Positions 35,301 through 42,972 of a stretch of 64,000 nt of DNA are shown in pieces. Under the pieces are notes generated by a model. That model saw only the letters and a list, made by a program, of their open reading frames with translations. It was not told the origin of the DNA and ran no database searches. This stretch comes from an uncultured Macellibacteroides sp. (GTDB lineage: Bacteria > Bacteroidota > Bacteroidia > Bacteroidales > Tannerellaceae), in assembly GCF_963667135.1 (NCBI RefSeq), contig NZ_OY762974.1:620001-684000 (forward strand), in the 5' to 3' direction. Within the stretch, counting starts at the first letter, position 1. The number at the start of each line of letters is the position of its first letter. The position numbers and the translations under genes were made by a program.

Positions 35301-37222
35301 ATACCATCCAGTATTTCAGTCTCTGTATGCGCCACTACAGTTGACTCTCCTGTAGCAACCGGAATTTCTCCCGTAGAAAGCATATCAGAAAACTTCGTTG
35401 ATATCTTTATTCGCCCATAGTTGGAAGAGGTACCATAATCGTAAGCAATGGTTGACTTGTCTTTATCTAAAAACTGGTATTTTAATTCCACTAAATTCCC
35501 TGTCGAAGCTCCTGTAACTTCAGTTTGACCTAACGACTCTAGCAACTTTGCATATTCGACCCTGATCTTGACTTTTGGGTCTTCCGAACCGCAAGGAAGG
35601 GTTATTTGGTTGGCCTGTACACTGGGTTTACTTCGGTAAACCCGAATATCATCAATCGCGTAATCCCCCCCCGAAGTACTTGTACAATTATTCTCAACCT
35701 GCAACAGATAAGATGTATATTCTATGTTTGAACTGTAAGTAAACGAATAATACGCCTGATACCAAGGCGTTGGCGAAGAGGATGTACTGGGAATATCGCC
35801 CGATGTATATCTGTTCAATTCAGTTTCGTTTCCGTTAGCATCGACTCCGATAAAAACAAAATTTATGTCTGGATAAGAATTTGAGGAACTATTAGACGTT
35901 AAACTGGCAATACCCGCCGAAACCAGTAGCTTTGTTCCCGGACAAAGTTTGTCCAGAGCAAGCCGGGCCACTACACCCGGACCGTCGGAAGCATCAATAT
36001 ACATAAAATAGCCATCCTGTTTTCCGGCAGTAGAAAAATGCCTCCGGTCATACACCGTAAAACCACCGTTGTACCATGTATAGGAGGCGAGACCTGATAA
36101 AGCAACGTTAGCCGTTTTATAAAAACCATATTCATTCCATTGCGACACCTTATTGGAAAAACACCTGTAACTTTGGTTAAAGAGTTTTTCGGAAGAAAAC
36201 CCATAAGAACAAATATCCCAGGGAAGGGGATTTGCCCACATATTATTTGCCGCCGTAGCCGGATCCGTATTATAATCAAAATCCAGTTTACTTAACAACA
36301 CGTAGTTTTTATCCAGGTAATTATTTGATCTCTTTTCGTTGGCTCCCGTCAGATTTTCGTAAGTCATTGCTTTGTCCGCGATGAAATTGATTGTAAACTT
36401 TGCTATACGGTAAGTCACCGATCCGCACGTCATAGTCACGGTTACCTCTTTGGACGTGCCTGCTGCTCCGGGCTGAACAAAAAGAAAACGTCCGCTGCGG
36501 TTCTTGGGATCAGCCACATTACCCGTAACGGAAAAAGTTCCGTTGGAAATCGTAGTACCGGAAGAGGTAGTATATCCGAAATAATTCGACCGTTCGTATT
36601 CAAGACAAACCCTCGGATTTTCCTGGGTACTGGCTAATGTCGCAGGCATGTAAACAACGCTCTCTTCCAGGTATTTTCCGGCAGCAAGATTTCTCAATTT
36701 ATTAGCCATTTCGGAGGCCGGCCTTATATCGAATAGGCAACGATAAGACAGCGTAGGCTCAATCAATGTAGTACTGCCATTCGTATAGTCCTTGTAAGCA
36801 GACACATCGCAAGCAACTATGGATGCACCACCCGTAGAGTAATTGAAGGTAGCCCTCTGACCTTCTATTGCAGAGTTATCAAAATAATAGCGACCATTGG
36901 TAGCGTTAGTATAAGTTACTCCGGGAGTGACATTGGCAGACAATCCGTCTGTCGTGTAGTTATACCACCTGAAATAAGCCTGAGGGGTACCGGCCCCCCC
37001 CCTTTGAGGTGGAATATTTAATGTTACCGTATTCGTATTGGCATAAACAGTAGTTCTGTATGTATGGGTTTTCTGCATGCTTTTTCCATAGCCGTTATCC
37101 ATATAATCCGTATAGTAAGCACCAATTTTGTGTTGAATAGTCTTTTGTCCCTGCGCCTGGATAGAATATGTCAGAAACAAAAAGAGACAAAGTATGTTTG
37201 GCAGGTATTTATTTATTTTCAT
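32336..37222 (-). CDS. Large surface protein with T9SS-like C-terminal sorting domain (fimbrial operon)
   Basis: A 1628-aa secreted protein with signal peptide MKINKYLPNILCLFLFLTYSIQAQ. The middle contains at least one jelly-roll/MAM-like module (about residues 370-535: SYTWYNGGFTVYDRR, FMYIDASDGPGV, GGDYAIDDIRVYRSKP). Ig-like beta regions follow. The last 80 residues resemble a type A T9SS sorting domain (AYSPEKGKIVVAG, IQIYNVSGVLMMES, LPDGMYFVRVQTN...CETKKVYC). It is the last gene of the fimbrial operon. As the largest and only T9SS-type member it may be a tip adhesin comparable in position to Mfa5 of Porphyromonas. The coding strand has a G9 run near codon 74 and a G8 run near codon 519. 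Confidence 0.82.
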   Translation of the reverse strand: MKINKYLPNILCLFLFLTYSIQAQGQKTIQHKIGAYYTDYMDNGYGKSMQKTHTYRTTVYANTNTVTLNIPPQRGGAGTPQAYFRWYNYTTDGLSANVTPGVTYTNATNGRYYFDNSAIEGQRATFNYSTGGASIVACDVSAYKDYTNGSTTLIEPTLSYRCLFDIRPASEMANKLRNLAAGKYLEESVVYMPATLASTQENPRVCLEYERSNYFGYTTSSGTTISNGTFSVTGNVADPKNRSGRFLFVQPGAAGTSKEVTVTMTCGSVTYRIAKFTINFIADKAMTYENLTGANEKRSNNYLDKNYVLLSKLDFDYNTDPATAANNMWANPLPWDICSYGFSSEKLFNQSYRCFSNKVSQWNEYGFYKTANVALSGLASYTWYNGGFTVYDRRHFSTAGKQDGYFMYIDASDGPGVVARLALDKLCPGTKLLVSAGIASLTSNSSSNSYPDINFVFIGVDANGNETELNRYTSGDIPSTSSSPTPWYQAYYSFTYSSNIEYTSYLLQVENNCTSTSGGDYAIDDIRVYRSKPSVQANQITLPCGSEDPKVKIRVEYAKLLESLGQTEVTGASTGNLVELKYQFLDKDKSTIAYDYGTSSNYGRIKISTKFSDMLSTGEIPVATGESTVVAHTETEILDGISYRYIVFETPNNQSLIPNHTYYSVVADSYGVFGTDICSLISDPFVILPPYSITVDGSPWIEGGSMCFGNFMTIGAKLRDRNHSYQDIDCRFDWYMGPLSDFLAIPAGKTMSVRTALLRYRSVYDNPSVSQTELSATLSGVYTQEVKNLLEETISKGDLILNQKSIIKVIRENNQFLALPIIKTAELLDGTAIEDLCEEIVPINAFGSSDIPEIVLGNEKFKALRMGLAQFNDLKTNTTKTLTVPVYSFADADKTMNKDLVKITGNTSVLLVGTDDPSMIVNEHDPSIVVANIESLTATNGGASNNIKFKIVSPTFVPREGYTYSFEFHFNQVTGANEKAVCNGTGSFSIKIVPEYMTWTGIKGDNWNNDGNWVRSDKTELYKDVQNSDSYANYTSPWAHKGFVPMEFTKVIIPDRAAVNVYPWLYALSGSPLAMDNTNYSDNSGKLANSATADIEYDLAVYADGSNYNSKAFYGNTCAQIYFKPGAETRNTDVLSYSKAWIDFALSSNRWYMLASPLKDVVAGDMYLPTSGGKQETEAFQNITYSTSLNNRFKPAVYQRSWDKTGSIVYKKDGTSADVRLTTAVNWSYVYNKVEEAYMPGKGFSIKPDNSINGDGDVLFRLPKSDNQYSYYSYDNSLTGGNPTNITRTQPGKLQLIGNQFDVSISNAGVGNTIFLVGNPFMSTIDMAKFFDKNTGFEKKFWILTANGQAATVFDNSVQNATSVNGGSVYLAPLQSFFVKSTGSGNSTNVSFTPEMTASRQAVVTLKSGSSENVEHQLSISALRNGKSSSILIVQRNNADNGFKGNEDVEILMDSNLADAPTLYSIAGNQSVMINVMESQKTIPLGVYSENNDDVVLSFDGLESFGGSVVLYDAVLRKNIILDVANSKVTVPGNTQERYYLNLSLTTGVEETAKGEIIAYSPEKGKIVVAGSASDMLQHIQIYNVSGVLMMESTNINSVSTAFNLPDGMYFVRVQTNQLCETKKVYCR
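36994..37002 (-). repeat. G9 homopolymer tract in the large fimbrial surface protein
   Basis: Nine consecutive C on the plus strand, G9 on the coding strand, encoding the Gly-Gly of PPQRGGAGT about 73 codons after the start. A one-base slip would truncate the protein early. Confidence 0.9.
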
Positions 37223-37236
37223 AAGTCATTCATCGT

Positions 37237-38499
37237 TTAGTTCTGAATAATATATACTTTGTAAGAGATCAAACGGGTAATATTATCCGGTGTCTTTATC
37301 GCAGCAGAAACAGTACACAATACCTTTCCCGTCGCTAAAGGCTTTATTGTTCCAGTAATTTCTCCGTTTTTCAAAACCGGCGGTACTTCAAACATAGACG
37401 GAGAAACATCCGTGTAACTAAATGTCCAATCCGCATCGGCAACAGGAACAACAGACCCATCAGAAATTTTAATCAGCTCTGGAGAGATAATAAACGGTCC
37501 ACCTCCCGAGAAAACACAGTGATAACCATCAGAGTGGCTTACAACAGTCGCAGGAAATCCTCCTATAGGAGGATACGACATTAGTCCAAGATTCAATTTA
37601 TAATCAGTCAACACCAAAGGCAGCTTCAGAAAATCGTTTCTATTCAACACACCAATCTGTGTTAACGCCATTCTGGTTTCTTCTGCGGCTCCGTTTCTTT
37701 TTGTAAAAAGGATAATCTGAAACCAATCTCCGGAAACAGTCGCCGATTCATTCACATAAAAAGGGGTAAAATCTGTTTTGGATGCTCCGTCAGTCAAAAC
37801 GATACTTCCAAGTGCGTGAGTATAGGACTCTGTAGCTGTACCCGAAGGCAAAACAGAATTGCCACCGGCATCTGAGTGAGGAAACAAATAAACCGAAGAA
37901 TTTGTTAATGGCTGTATCTTTATATTTTCCAAAGTGACATTTTCCCCTGTTTCATTGGTAATCATCAGTTGGATTTTACTTACTAAACGGATTAGCTCCA
38001 TGGTAAATACCTGTCCGGATGTATTTGCCACATTTATATTGATTTTATTACTCATGGGAAGATACCTCCCGGCTGAAGCATCGATGGTATATCCGTTCGA
38101 AATCAATTGAGTCGCATCCTCTATCAACGGCATTACATCCCCCTTTTGCACAGACGACAAAGCGGCCGGAAACAAATTCGAGAATCCGTACACTTTTTTG
38201 GTTCCTGCAGTCAGCTCGACAGAAACCGTCTCTTCTTCCTGAAAAAGCACTCCATACTCTTTCGTATAAATCTCTTCCACCTTATTATTTGCATCCACAA
38301 AGAAAAGAGTCAGCGTATTCATAGTCTCTTCATCAGAAGAATTGGCATCATTCGCCGAGCGGGTTACCACCTTCAACGTTACCGGATATGTCTCCCCTGA
38401 TTCAAAGTCCTCTTCGTCTTGTTGCACCACACACGAACCAAGGCCCGAAAAAGCAAATAGCAGACAACATACATTAAATAAATATATTATTTTCTTCAT
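37237..38499 (-). CDS. Minor/tip fimbrial subunit, FimB/Mfa-like lipoprotein
   Basis: About 420 aa. I start it at 38499, where MKKIIYLFNVCCLLFAFSGLGSC gives a lipoprotein signal; an ATG 33 bp upstream overlaps the previous gene. The first half resembles the transthyretin-like fold of Bacteroidales fimbrillins (TYPVTLKVVTRSANDAN, NTLTLFFVDANNKVEEIYT, RLVSKIQLMITNETGENVTLENIKI). A C-terminal Ig-like region (about 330-420) may be a lectin or adhesion module. The gene lies between a second minor subunit and the large T9SS-tailed protein. The exact role (tip or adaptor) is inferred. Confidence 0.72.
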   Translation of the reverse strand: MKKIIYLFNVCCLLFAFSGLGSCVVQQDEEDFESGETYPVTLKVVTRSANDANSSDEETMNTLTLFFVDANNKVEEIYTKEYGVLFQEEETVSVELTAGTKKVYGFSNLFPAALSSVQKGDVMPLIEDATQLISNGYTIDASAGRYLPMSNKININVANTSGQVFTMELIRLVSKIQLMITNETGENVTLENIKIQPLTNSSVYLFPHSDAGGNSVLPSGTATESYTHALGSIVLTDGASKTDFTPFYVNESATVSGDWFQIILFTKRNGAAEETRMALTQIGVLNRNDFLKLPLVLTDYKLNLGLMSYPPIGGFPATVVSHSDGYHCVFSGGGPFIISPELIKISDGSVVPVADADWTFSYTDVSPSMFEVPPVLKNGEITGTIKPLATGKVLCTVSAAIKTPDNITRLISYKVYIIQN

Positions 38500-38528
38500 A
38501 TAATCATTTCTATAATAAGCGTACACAA

Positions 38529-40331
38529 TCAAAGAATAATCTCGGGGTGAGCAATCAGATTCCAGCTTCTCACAAAAACATCCACATTTATATTCCCATT
38601 TTCATCTGGCGTATCAGGGTTTTCATTTATAGCAGCCGGTTTACCCAGAGACGAAATGGAGTTCACCTTCAGTTTATATACATTATTACGTACAATTCCA
38701 AATTCCATAATTCCGGAATCAGAGCTGTTGTTATTCGAATGTCTTATCCAGTATGAGTAATAACAAGTGCCATGTTCAAAATAACCAACATTTAATGCAC
38801 TTAGTTTCAATCGGGTATTTGTATCAAAACCCGTCTTGAACGTTTGCCAGGAAACAGATGCCGCCTCATCGGCACTCAAAGTTGCCGACAGCTGTTTTCC
38901 AGAATATTTTGTTTCCAGGTACAGCCTGAATCCAAGAATATCGTTTGTTTTTAACCTGGAGGAATAGTCTGCCACATCCTGCCATGTATTTAACGTTGAG
39001 AAAGTTTTGGTGAAAAAATTACCCGAAACGGGCTGGGGACTTTTAAGTGACGTATATTCCAATGCTTCAAGCGAATTGTACAGCACATTGCCGCTTTCTC
39101 CGTTATAGGAATAAAATGTAATGGCATTTGAATTATCAGAAATTTCGTTAGATAAAGCCGATGAATTGAAACTTGTAATTTTAAGCGGAATATACGAAGC
39201 CTCAAACATTACTCCGGTTGTATAACCTGTAACCTGGCTTACTTTTTCAGTAGTATTTTCCAAAGTATAATCCAATACATAAAAATCTTCTCCAGCCAGG
39301 GACGGTTTAACAGGTTTGGCGTCGTTCATTGTAAACAAAACATCCGACGAATAGTTTGCATACAACGAAGTGGCGAGATCCGAACCGGCCCCTCCATTCG
39401 ATTTATTAAAATATCCCCCCGACAGATGGGCTATTGTCTTCTCAAAACTCCATGGGTCAATCACATAATTGGTTTGAATACCCGAAATATCTTTTGTCTC
39501 GTTACCCAGGTAAGTAATAACCGATCCAAAAGAAGCACCTGCCGCATTGGCGGTCCGTTTAAAAAGGAAGGAACCAGCTGTTAGCTTATTTAGTATTTTA
39601 ATTTTGTCGATGGTAACTTTTGCAACGGTAGTACCTCCCGATTTAACGACATATTGATTGGCGGCAGTTCCCGCAGAACCATCCGCAGACTTGGGCAAAA
39701 AGTCAATACGCGCGGCTATACGTTCTACAGCTACCGCAACATTGGCCGGCACCAAAGGCGTATTGTTTATTTCCTGAATGGTAATAGTCGCGTCAGCTTC
39801 AGAGCTCATTACAAAGTCCGAGTTTGTTGTTCCTGTCTTCCATGCCTGATTAACCAGATAATTCCGCACATCACCCAAGGTACTAAGCGAAGTTAAATCG
39901 CCCGCATTGGCAGCAACGGCAACGTGGTAAGTTGTTCCAGTCTCAAGTCCTTTTACAGCCAGTGCGTCGGTTACAACAAAACCGGAAGCCTCTGTAATAT
40001 TTGTAAAATAAAGTGATGCTAAAATAGGCGTATCAGACAAGGCATTTATTCCACTTCCAGATTGATAGAAGAAGACAGTCAGATCCGAAATCTTGTTTTC
40101 GTAACCAAATCCGGTTTCCTCTCCGTCGCCGTACTCTCCCCCCGAAGGAGTTGCTTTGGTGGAAATATGGCTATTGCTTATGGTAACAGATACAAATACA
40201 CTTCCCGAATCATTCGTTCCGGGAAATATCGTTTCATCAATCACACTTACGCACGATACAGCAATCAGCCCCGTCAAGAAAGCCATTGTCCAAAGAAAAG
40301 CCTTTTTTATTTTTGTATATTTTTTGTACAT
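38529..40331 (-). CDS. Mfa1-like minor fimbrial subunit lipoprotein
   Basis: A 600-aa lipoprotein (MYKKYTKIKKAFLWTMAFLTGLIAVSC). Two fimbrillin-type beta domains can be followed: SVFVSVTISNSHISTKATPSGGEYG with KISDLTVFFYQSGSGINAL, and VAVERIAARIDFLPKSADGS with VTIDKIKILNKLTAGSFLFKR. The C-terminus has the features shared with the major fimbrillin of this operon: IMEFGIVRNNVYKLKVNSISSLG, then an Asn/Asp/Pro linker and a final strand, VDVFVRSWNLI, suited to donor-strand exchange. It is longer than usual fimbrillins, so probably an accessory or tip subunit. Confidence 0.78.
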   Translation of the reverse strand: MYKKYTKIKKAFLWTMAFLTGLIAVSCVSVIDETIFPGTNDSGSVFVSVTISNSHISTKATPSGGEYGDGEETGFGYENKISDLTVFFYQSGSGINALSDTPILASLYFTNITEASGFVVTDALAVKGLETGTTYHVAVAANAGDLTSLSTLGDVRNYLVNQAWKTGTTNSDFVMSSEADATITIQEINNTPLVPANVAVAVERIAARIDFLPKSADGSAGTAANQYVVKSGGTTVAKVTIDKIKILNKLTAGSFLFKRTANAAGASFGSVITYLGNETKDISGIQTNYVIDPWSFEKTIAHLSGGYFNKSNGGAGSDLATSLYANYSSDVLFTMNDAKPVKPSLAGEDFYVLDYTLENTTEKVSQVTGYTTGVMFEASYIPLKITSFNSSALSNEISDNSNAITFYSYNGESGNVLYNSLEALEYTSLKSPQPVSGNFFTKTFSTLNTWQDVADYSSRLKTNDILGFRLYLETKYSGKQLSATLSADEAASVSWQTFKTGFDTNTRLKLSALNVGYFEHGTCYYSYWIRHSNNNSSDSGIMEFGIVRNNVYKLKVNSISSLGKPAAINENPDTPDENGNINVDVFVRSWNLIAHPEIIL

Positions 40332-40336
40332 ATGTT

Positions 40337-41329
40337 TTATTGTATTCCCATTTCATTGAGGCGTACAGTCCATCCGTTTACTATAACTTTAATATTCCAC
40401 CAGGAAAGATTATTCAGAAATAGCACGATTGAATATTCGTCTTGCCTGTCCAGGTATTCCTGCGCAGTCATCGCAGACTTATGCCCTTCCATTTCGGTAA
40501 GCATCAGGTAGTCGATAAGCGGAATATCAAGCACGGTGGTATTATCCGCATTCCTAAAAACCCGCAGGCGGGTGTTATGACCGGCAATCAGACGAGCAGT
40601 ACTTATCTCGGCGTATGCCACCGTAACAGCCGGATCGTCTCCAACCGTACTCTGTCCTTTTGTATAGGGTGTATAAACGGTATTTCCATTGGATAGTACC
40701 GTGTTATTATAAGTCATCAGACTGTTATCATCTGCTATTTCAAAACGATATGCATCGGCATCTACCTTTTCGCCACTTATTTCTTGTAAAATAATTCGTA
40801 TGCGATTGGTATTTTTGACCATCGGGATCATATATTGCTGGTAATCGCCGTTAAAATCCAGCAAAGAATCGGATGTGTTAAATCCATGGAATAAAAAGTG
40901 TAAGTCCGTTTTTGAAGTTTGGGCCTCTTTTAAAGCCACCTTTAAATCTTCCAAACGAGAAGTGCCGGCCGTCAATACCGGAGCGTTAAACGATTGATCA
41001 TCCAGCCCTCCCCAGGCAATAAGTTGATACTTACCGGGATCGAGGTTAAGCTGCATATAATAATTTTCATTTTTCAGAGAATCACCTTCCTCGGATTGTT
41101 GTTTTACAAACCGTCCGGTTTCATCAAAAACATAAAGATTCACTTTTGTCACCTCTTTGGCAAAAGCATTGGCATACTTCATGTTATAATCGTATTTGAA
41201 ATGGATGCGAAGCCCTTCAGGACAATCATCCCGGTCATCATAAATAGCAGAACAGGACATGAACAGGCCTGATAAAACGAGCAGTACAAAAACAAGTCTG
41301 CCTGTTAGTATATAAAATCGTTGATTCAT
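40337..41329 (-). CDS. FimB/Mfa2-family fimbrial anchor lipoprotein
   Basis: 330 aa. I start at 41329 (AAAGGA directly upstream) giving lipoprotein signal MNQRFYILTGRLVFVLLVLSGLFMSC. The family-typical start of the mature protein is present (SAIYDDRDDCPEGLRIHFKYDYNM, then FAKEVTKVNLYVFDETGRFV). The C-terminus ends IVLFLNNLSWWNIKVIVNGW. Members anchor the fimbria in the outer membrane and limit its length. Unlike the other subunits it has no C-terminal donor-strand linker. It follows the major fimbrillin with a long hairpin between the two genes. Confidence 0.85.
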   Translation of the reverse strand: MNQRFYILTGRLVFVLLVLSGLFMSCSAIYDDRDDCPEGLRIHFKYDYNMKYANAFAKEVTKVNLYVFDETGRFVKQQSEEGDSLKNENYYMQLNLDPGKYQLIAWGGLDDQSFNAPVLTAGTSRLEDLKVALKEAQTSKTDLHFLFHGFNTSDSLLDFNGDYQQYMIPMVKNTNRIRIILQEISGEKVDADAYRFEIADDNSLMTYNNTVLSNGNTVYTPYTKGQSTVGDDPAVTVAYAEISTARLIAGHNTRLRVFRNADNTTVLDIPLIDYLMLTEMEGHKSAMTAQEYLDRQDEYSIVLFLNNLSWWNIKVIVNGWTVRLNEMGIQ

Positions 41330-41354
41330 TCCTTTTATTTGGTATATATGTAAA

Positions 41355-41395
41355 TACACATCGGCATGATGGAATCACCATCGTACCGATATGTA
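41355..41395 (-). terminator. Attenuator-like hairpin between fimbrillin and anchor genes
   Basis: Arms 41355-41372 and 41378-41395 are 18 bp each with 15 pairs matching and a 5-nt loop (core ATCGG..GATGG / CCATC..CCGAT). It lies between the stop of the major fimbrillin and the start of the anchor. It may cut transcription or protect the fimbrillin mRNA so that the major subunit is in excess. Confidence 0.6.
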
Positions 41396-41408
41396 TTCAT
41401 TGTGTATT

Positions 41409-42962
41409 TTATAAATCAATCGAATTTATACGCAGAACCCATGGAAGCACTTCCACTTTCACGTTCATATAAACATCTTTGGATTCATCAGGATCTGTAG
41501 GATCCAGTGGGTCCGGATCCGGATCTGTAGGAGTTACAGGCGGATTTACAGGATCTGTAGGATGGCCAAACTTAGCAATGCTGTTAATCATCAGTTTATA
41601 CAGATTATTTCGTACTACGGCAAATTCCATAGGGCCCATTTCCGTATTCTTGCCATTATCGTTGTGGCGGTTCCAATAAACATAGTAAGCAAAGTACTTG
41701 CCTTCCGAGTCCGGAGTATATCTTTTGATGCCCCTGTTTTGAAGTGTGGCAACATCGTTGTTATCTTCTGTGGCACTCAAGTCGGAGTAGGCACTCAGGT
41801 AGCTGTACAAACTTGCCCAGTTCTTATAATACTTATTGTTATAAATATAGATTTTAGCCCCCGTAGCCGGAGCAGTAGTTCCTATAAAAGAAAGCTCACC
41901 CTTAAAAACCACTGCTGTGGTAAAAGCATTTAGCTGATTATCGATACCCGGAATAGTATTCTCGGTGCAATAAGTCAGTCTTTCATAATCGACAGCTCCA
42001 CCCATTGCCTGGTAGGCAACTCCTGTAGCCGGAACACCTATTACTCTGAAGAAATAATTGTTTACCGCCGCAATATTTGCAGGCACATTTGTTTTGTATG
42101 CATAATTTGTAGAAACCACATAGTTTGTGCTTGTTTCCGAGCCACCCACTGTAGCAGCCGTGTTTGTTCCATCGGCTGATACTCTTTTATAATAATAGAA
42201 AGACTTGCTCACGTTCATTAAGGCATATCCTGTAAGCTGAACGGCAACCCCGTCGGCCACTGTTCCATCAAGCAAATATTTGTCGTTACCCATTGCCGAA
42301 GATGTACCCGGAGCTACCGAAGTGGCAGCAGCCGCTTTCTTGTAGTCGAAACGGGCAGCTGTACGTTCCACTTTGATGCTTATAGCCAAAGGGGTACCCT
42401 TATCAGCTGCAGTTGTAGGGATAAGCTGGTCAACCACCGGTTCCGCGTTTGTCATCAAAAACTTATTGTCGGTCGAAATATAGGCCAGCGCACCGGCTAA
42501 ATCTGTCGCAGCGTAAGCCTTGTTTAGATCAAACAAATCACCAACTACGAGCGACAAATTTGCAACCGTAGTGTTGGCAAACACATAAATTTTGTAGGTA
42601 TCGCCAACGGCAAGGCCTTCGGCCTGGAAAGACCCGGTTTCGTAAGTAACCTGATTACCTCCTGCAACGATGTTAAGTACAGCGATATCATACACTCCTT
42701 TGATTCTGCCGTCTTCTCCAACAGCAGTTACCACCAACGTGCTGACCTTGCTTTCTGCATTGGTCGCGTTTTGCGTTCCATCCGTAGACGTTCCGTCATC
42801 ATTTGTAGAACTTTTTGTTACACTTCCGGCAGAAGGAACAGATACACGAATGTCAAGATAGGCCCCGTCTTTGGCTCCGGCAGTCAGATCTTGCTCGTCG
42901 CTTGTACAGGACGCAAATCCAAGACACAACGACATGGTTAAAAATAAAAGTTTAATTTTCAT
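41409..42962 (-). CDS. Mfa1-family major fimbrillin lipoprotein
   Basis: A 517-aa lipoprotein precursor (MKIKLLFLTMSLCLGFASC). Mature domain 1 has YLDIRVSVPSAGSVTKSST, KVSTLVVTAVGEDGRIKGVY and AVGDTYKIYVFANTTV. Domain 2 starts near IKVERTAARFDYKK. The C-terminal part has GPMEFAVVRNNLYKLMINSIAKFG, then a Pro/Asp-rich linker (about 470-500) and the strand VYMNVKVEVLPWVLR, expected to fill the groove of the next subunit after protease removal of the N-terminus. The linker is coded by a 30-bp DNA repeat. It is the third gene of the fimbrial operon and the likely shaft protein. Confidence 0.85.
   Translation of the reverse strand: MKIKLLFLTMSLCLGFASCTSDEQDLTAGAKDGAYLDIRVSVPSAGSVTKSSTNDDGTSTDGTQNATNAESKVSTLVVTAVGEDGRIKGVYDIAVLNIVAGGNQVTYETGSFQAEGLAVGDTYKIYVFANTTVANLSLVVGDLFDLNKAYAATDLAGALAYISTDNKFLMTNAEPVVDQLIPTTAADKGTPLAISIKVERTAARFDYKKAAAATSVAPGTSSAMGNDKYLLDGTVADGVAVQLTGYALMNVSKSFYYYKRVSADGTNTAATVGGSETSTNYVVSTNYAYKTNVPANIAAVNNYFFRVIGVPATGVAYQAMGGAVDYERLTYCTENTIPGIDNQLNAFTTAVVFKGELSFIGTTAPATGAKIYIYNNKYYKNWASLYSYLSAYSDLSATEDNNDVATLQNRGIKRYTPDSEGKYFAYYVYWNRHNDNGKNTEMGPMEFAVVRNNLYKLMINSIAKFGHPTDPVNPPVTPTDPDPDPLDPTDPDESKDVYMNVKVEVLPWVLRINSIDL
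41491..41562 (-). repeat. 30-bp-period direct repeats coding the fimbrillin linker
   Basis: GGATCTGTAGGA occurs at 41491, 41521 and 41551, exactly 30 bp apart. On the coding strand it gives three 10-residue PTDPxxPPxx-like units in front of the C-terminal donor strand. Confidence 0.75.
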
Positions 42963-42972
42963 ATACTAAAGT

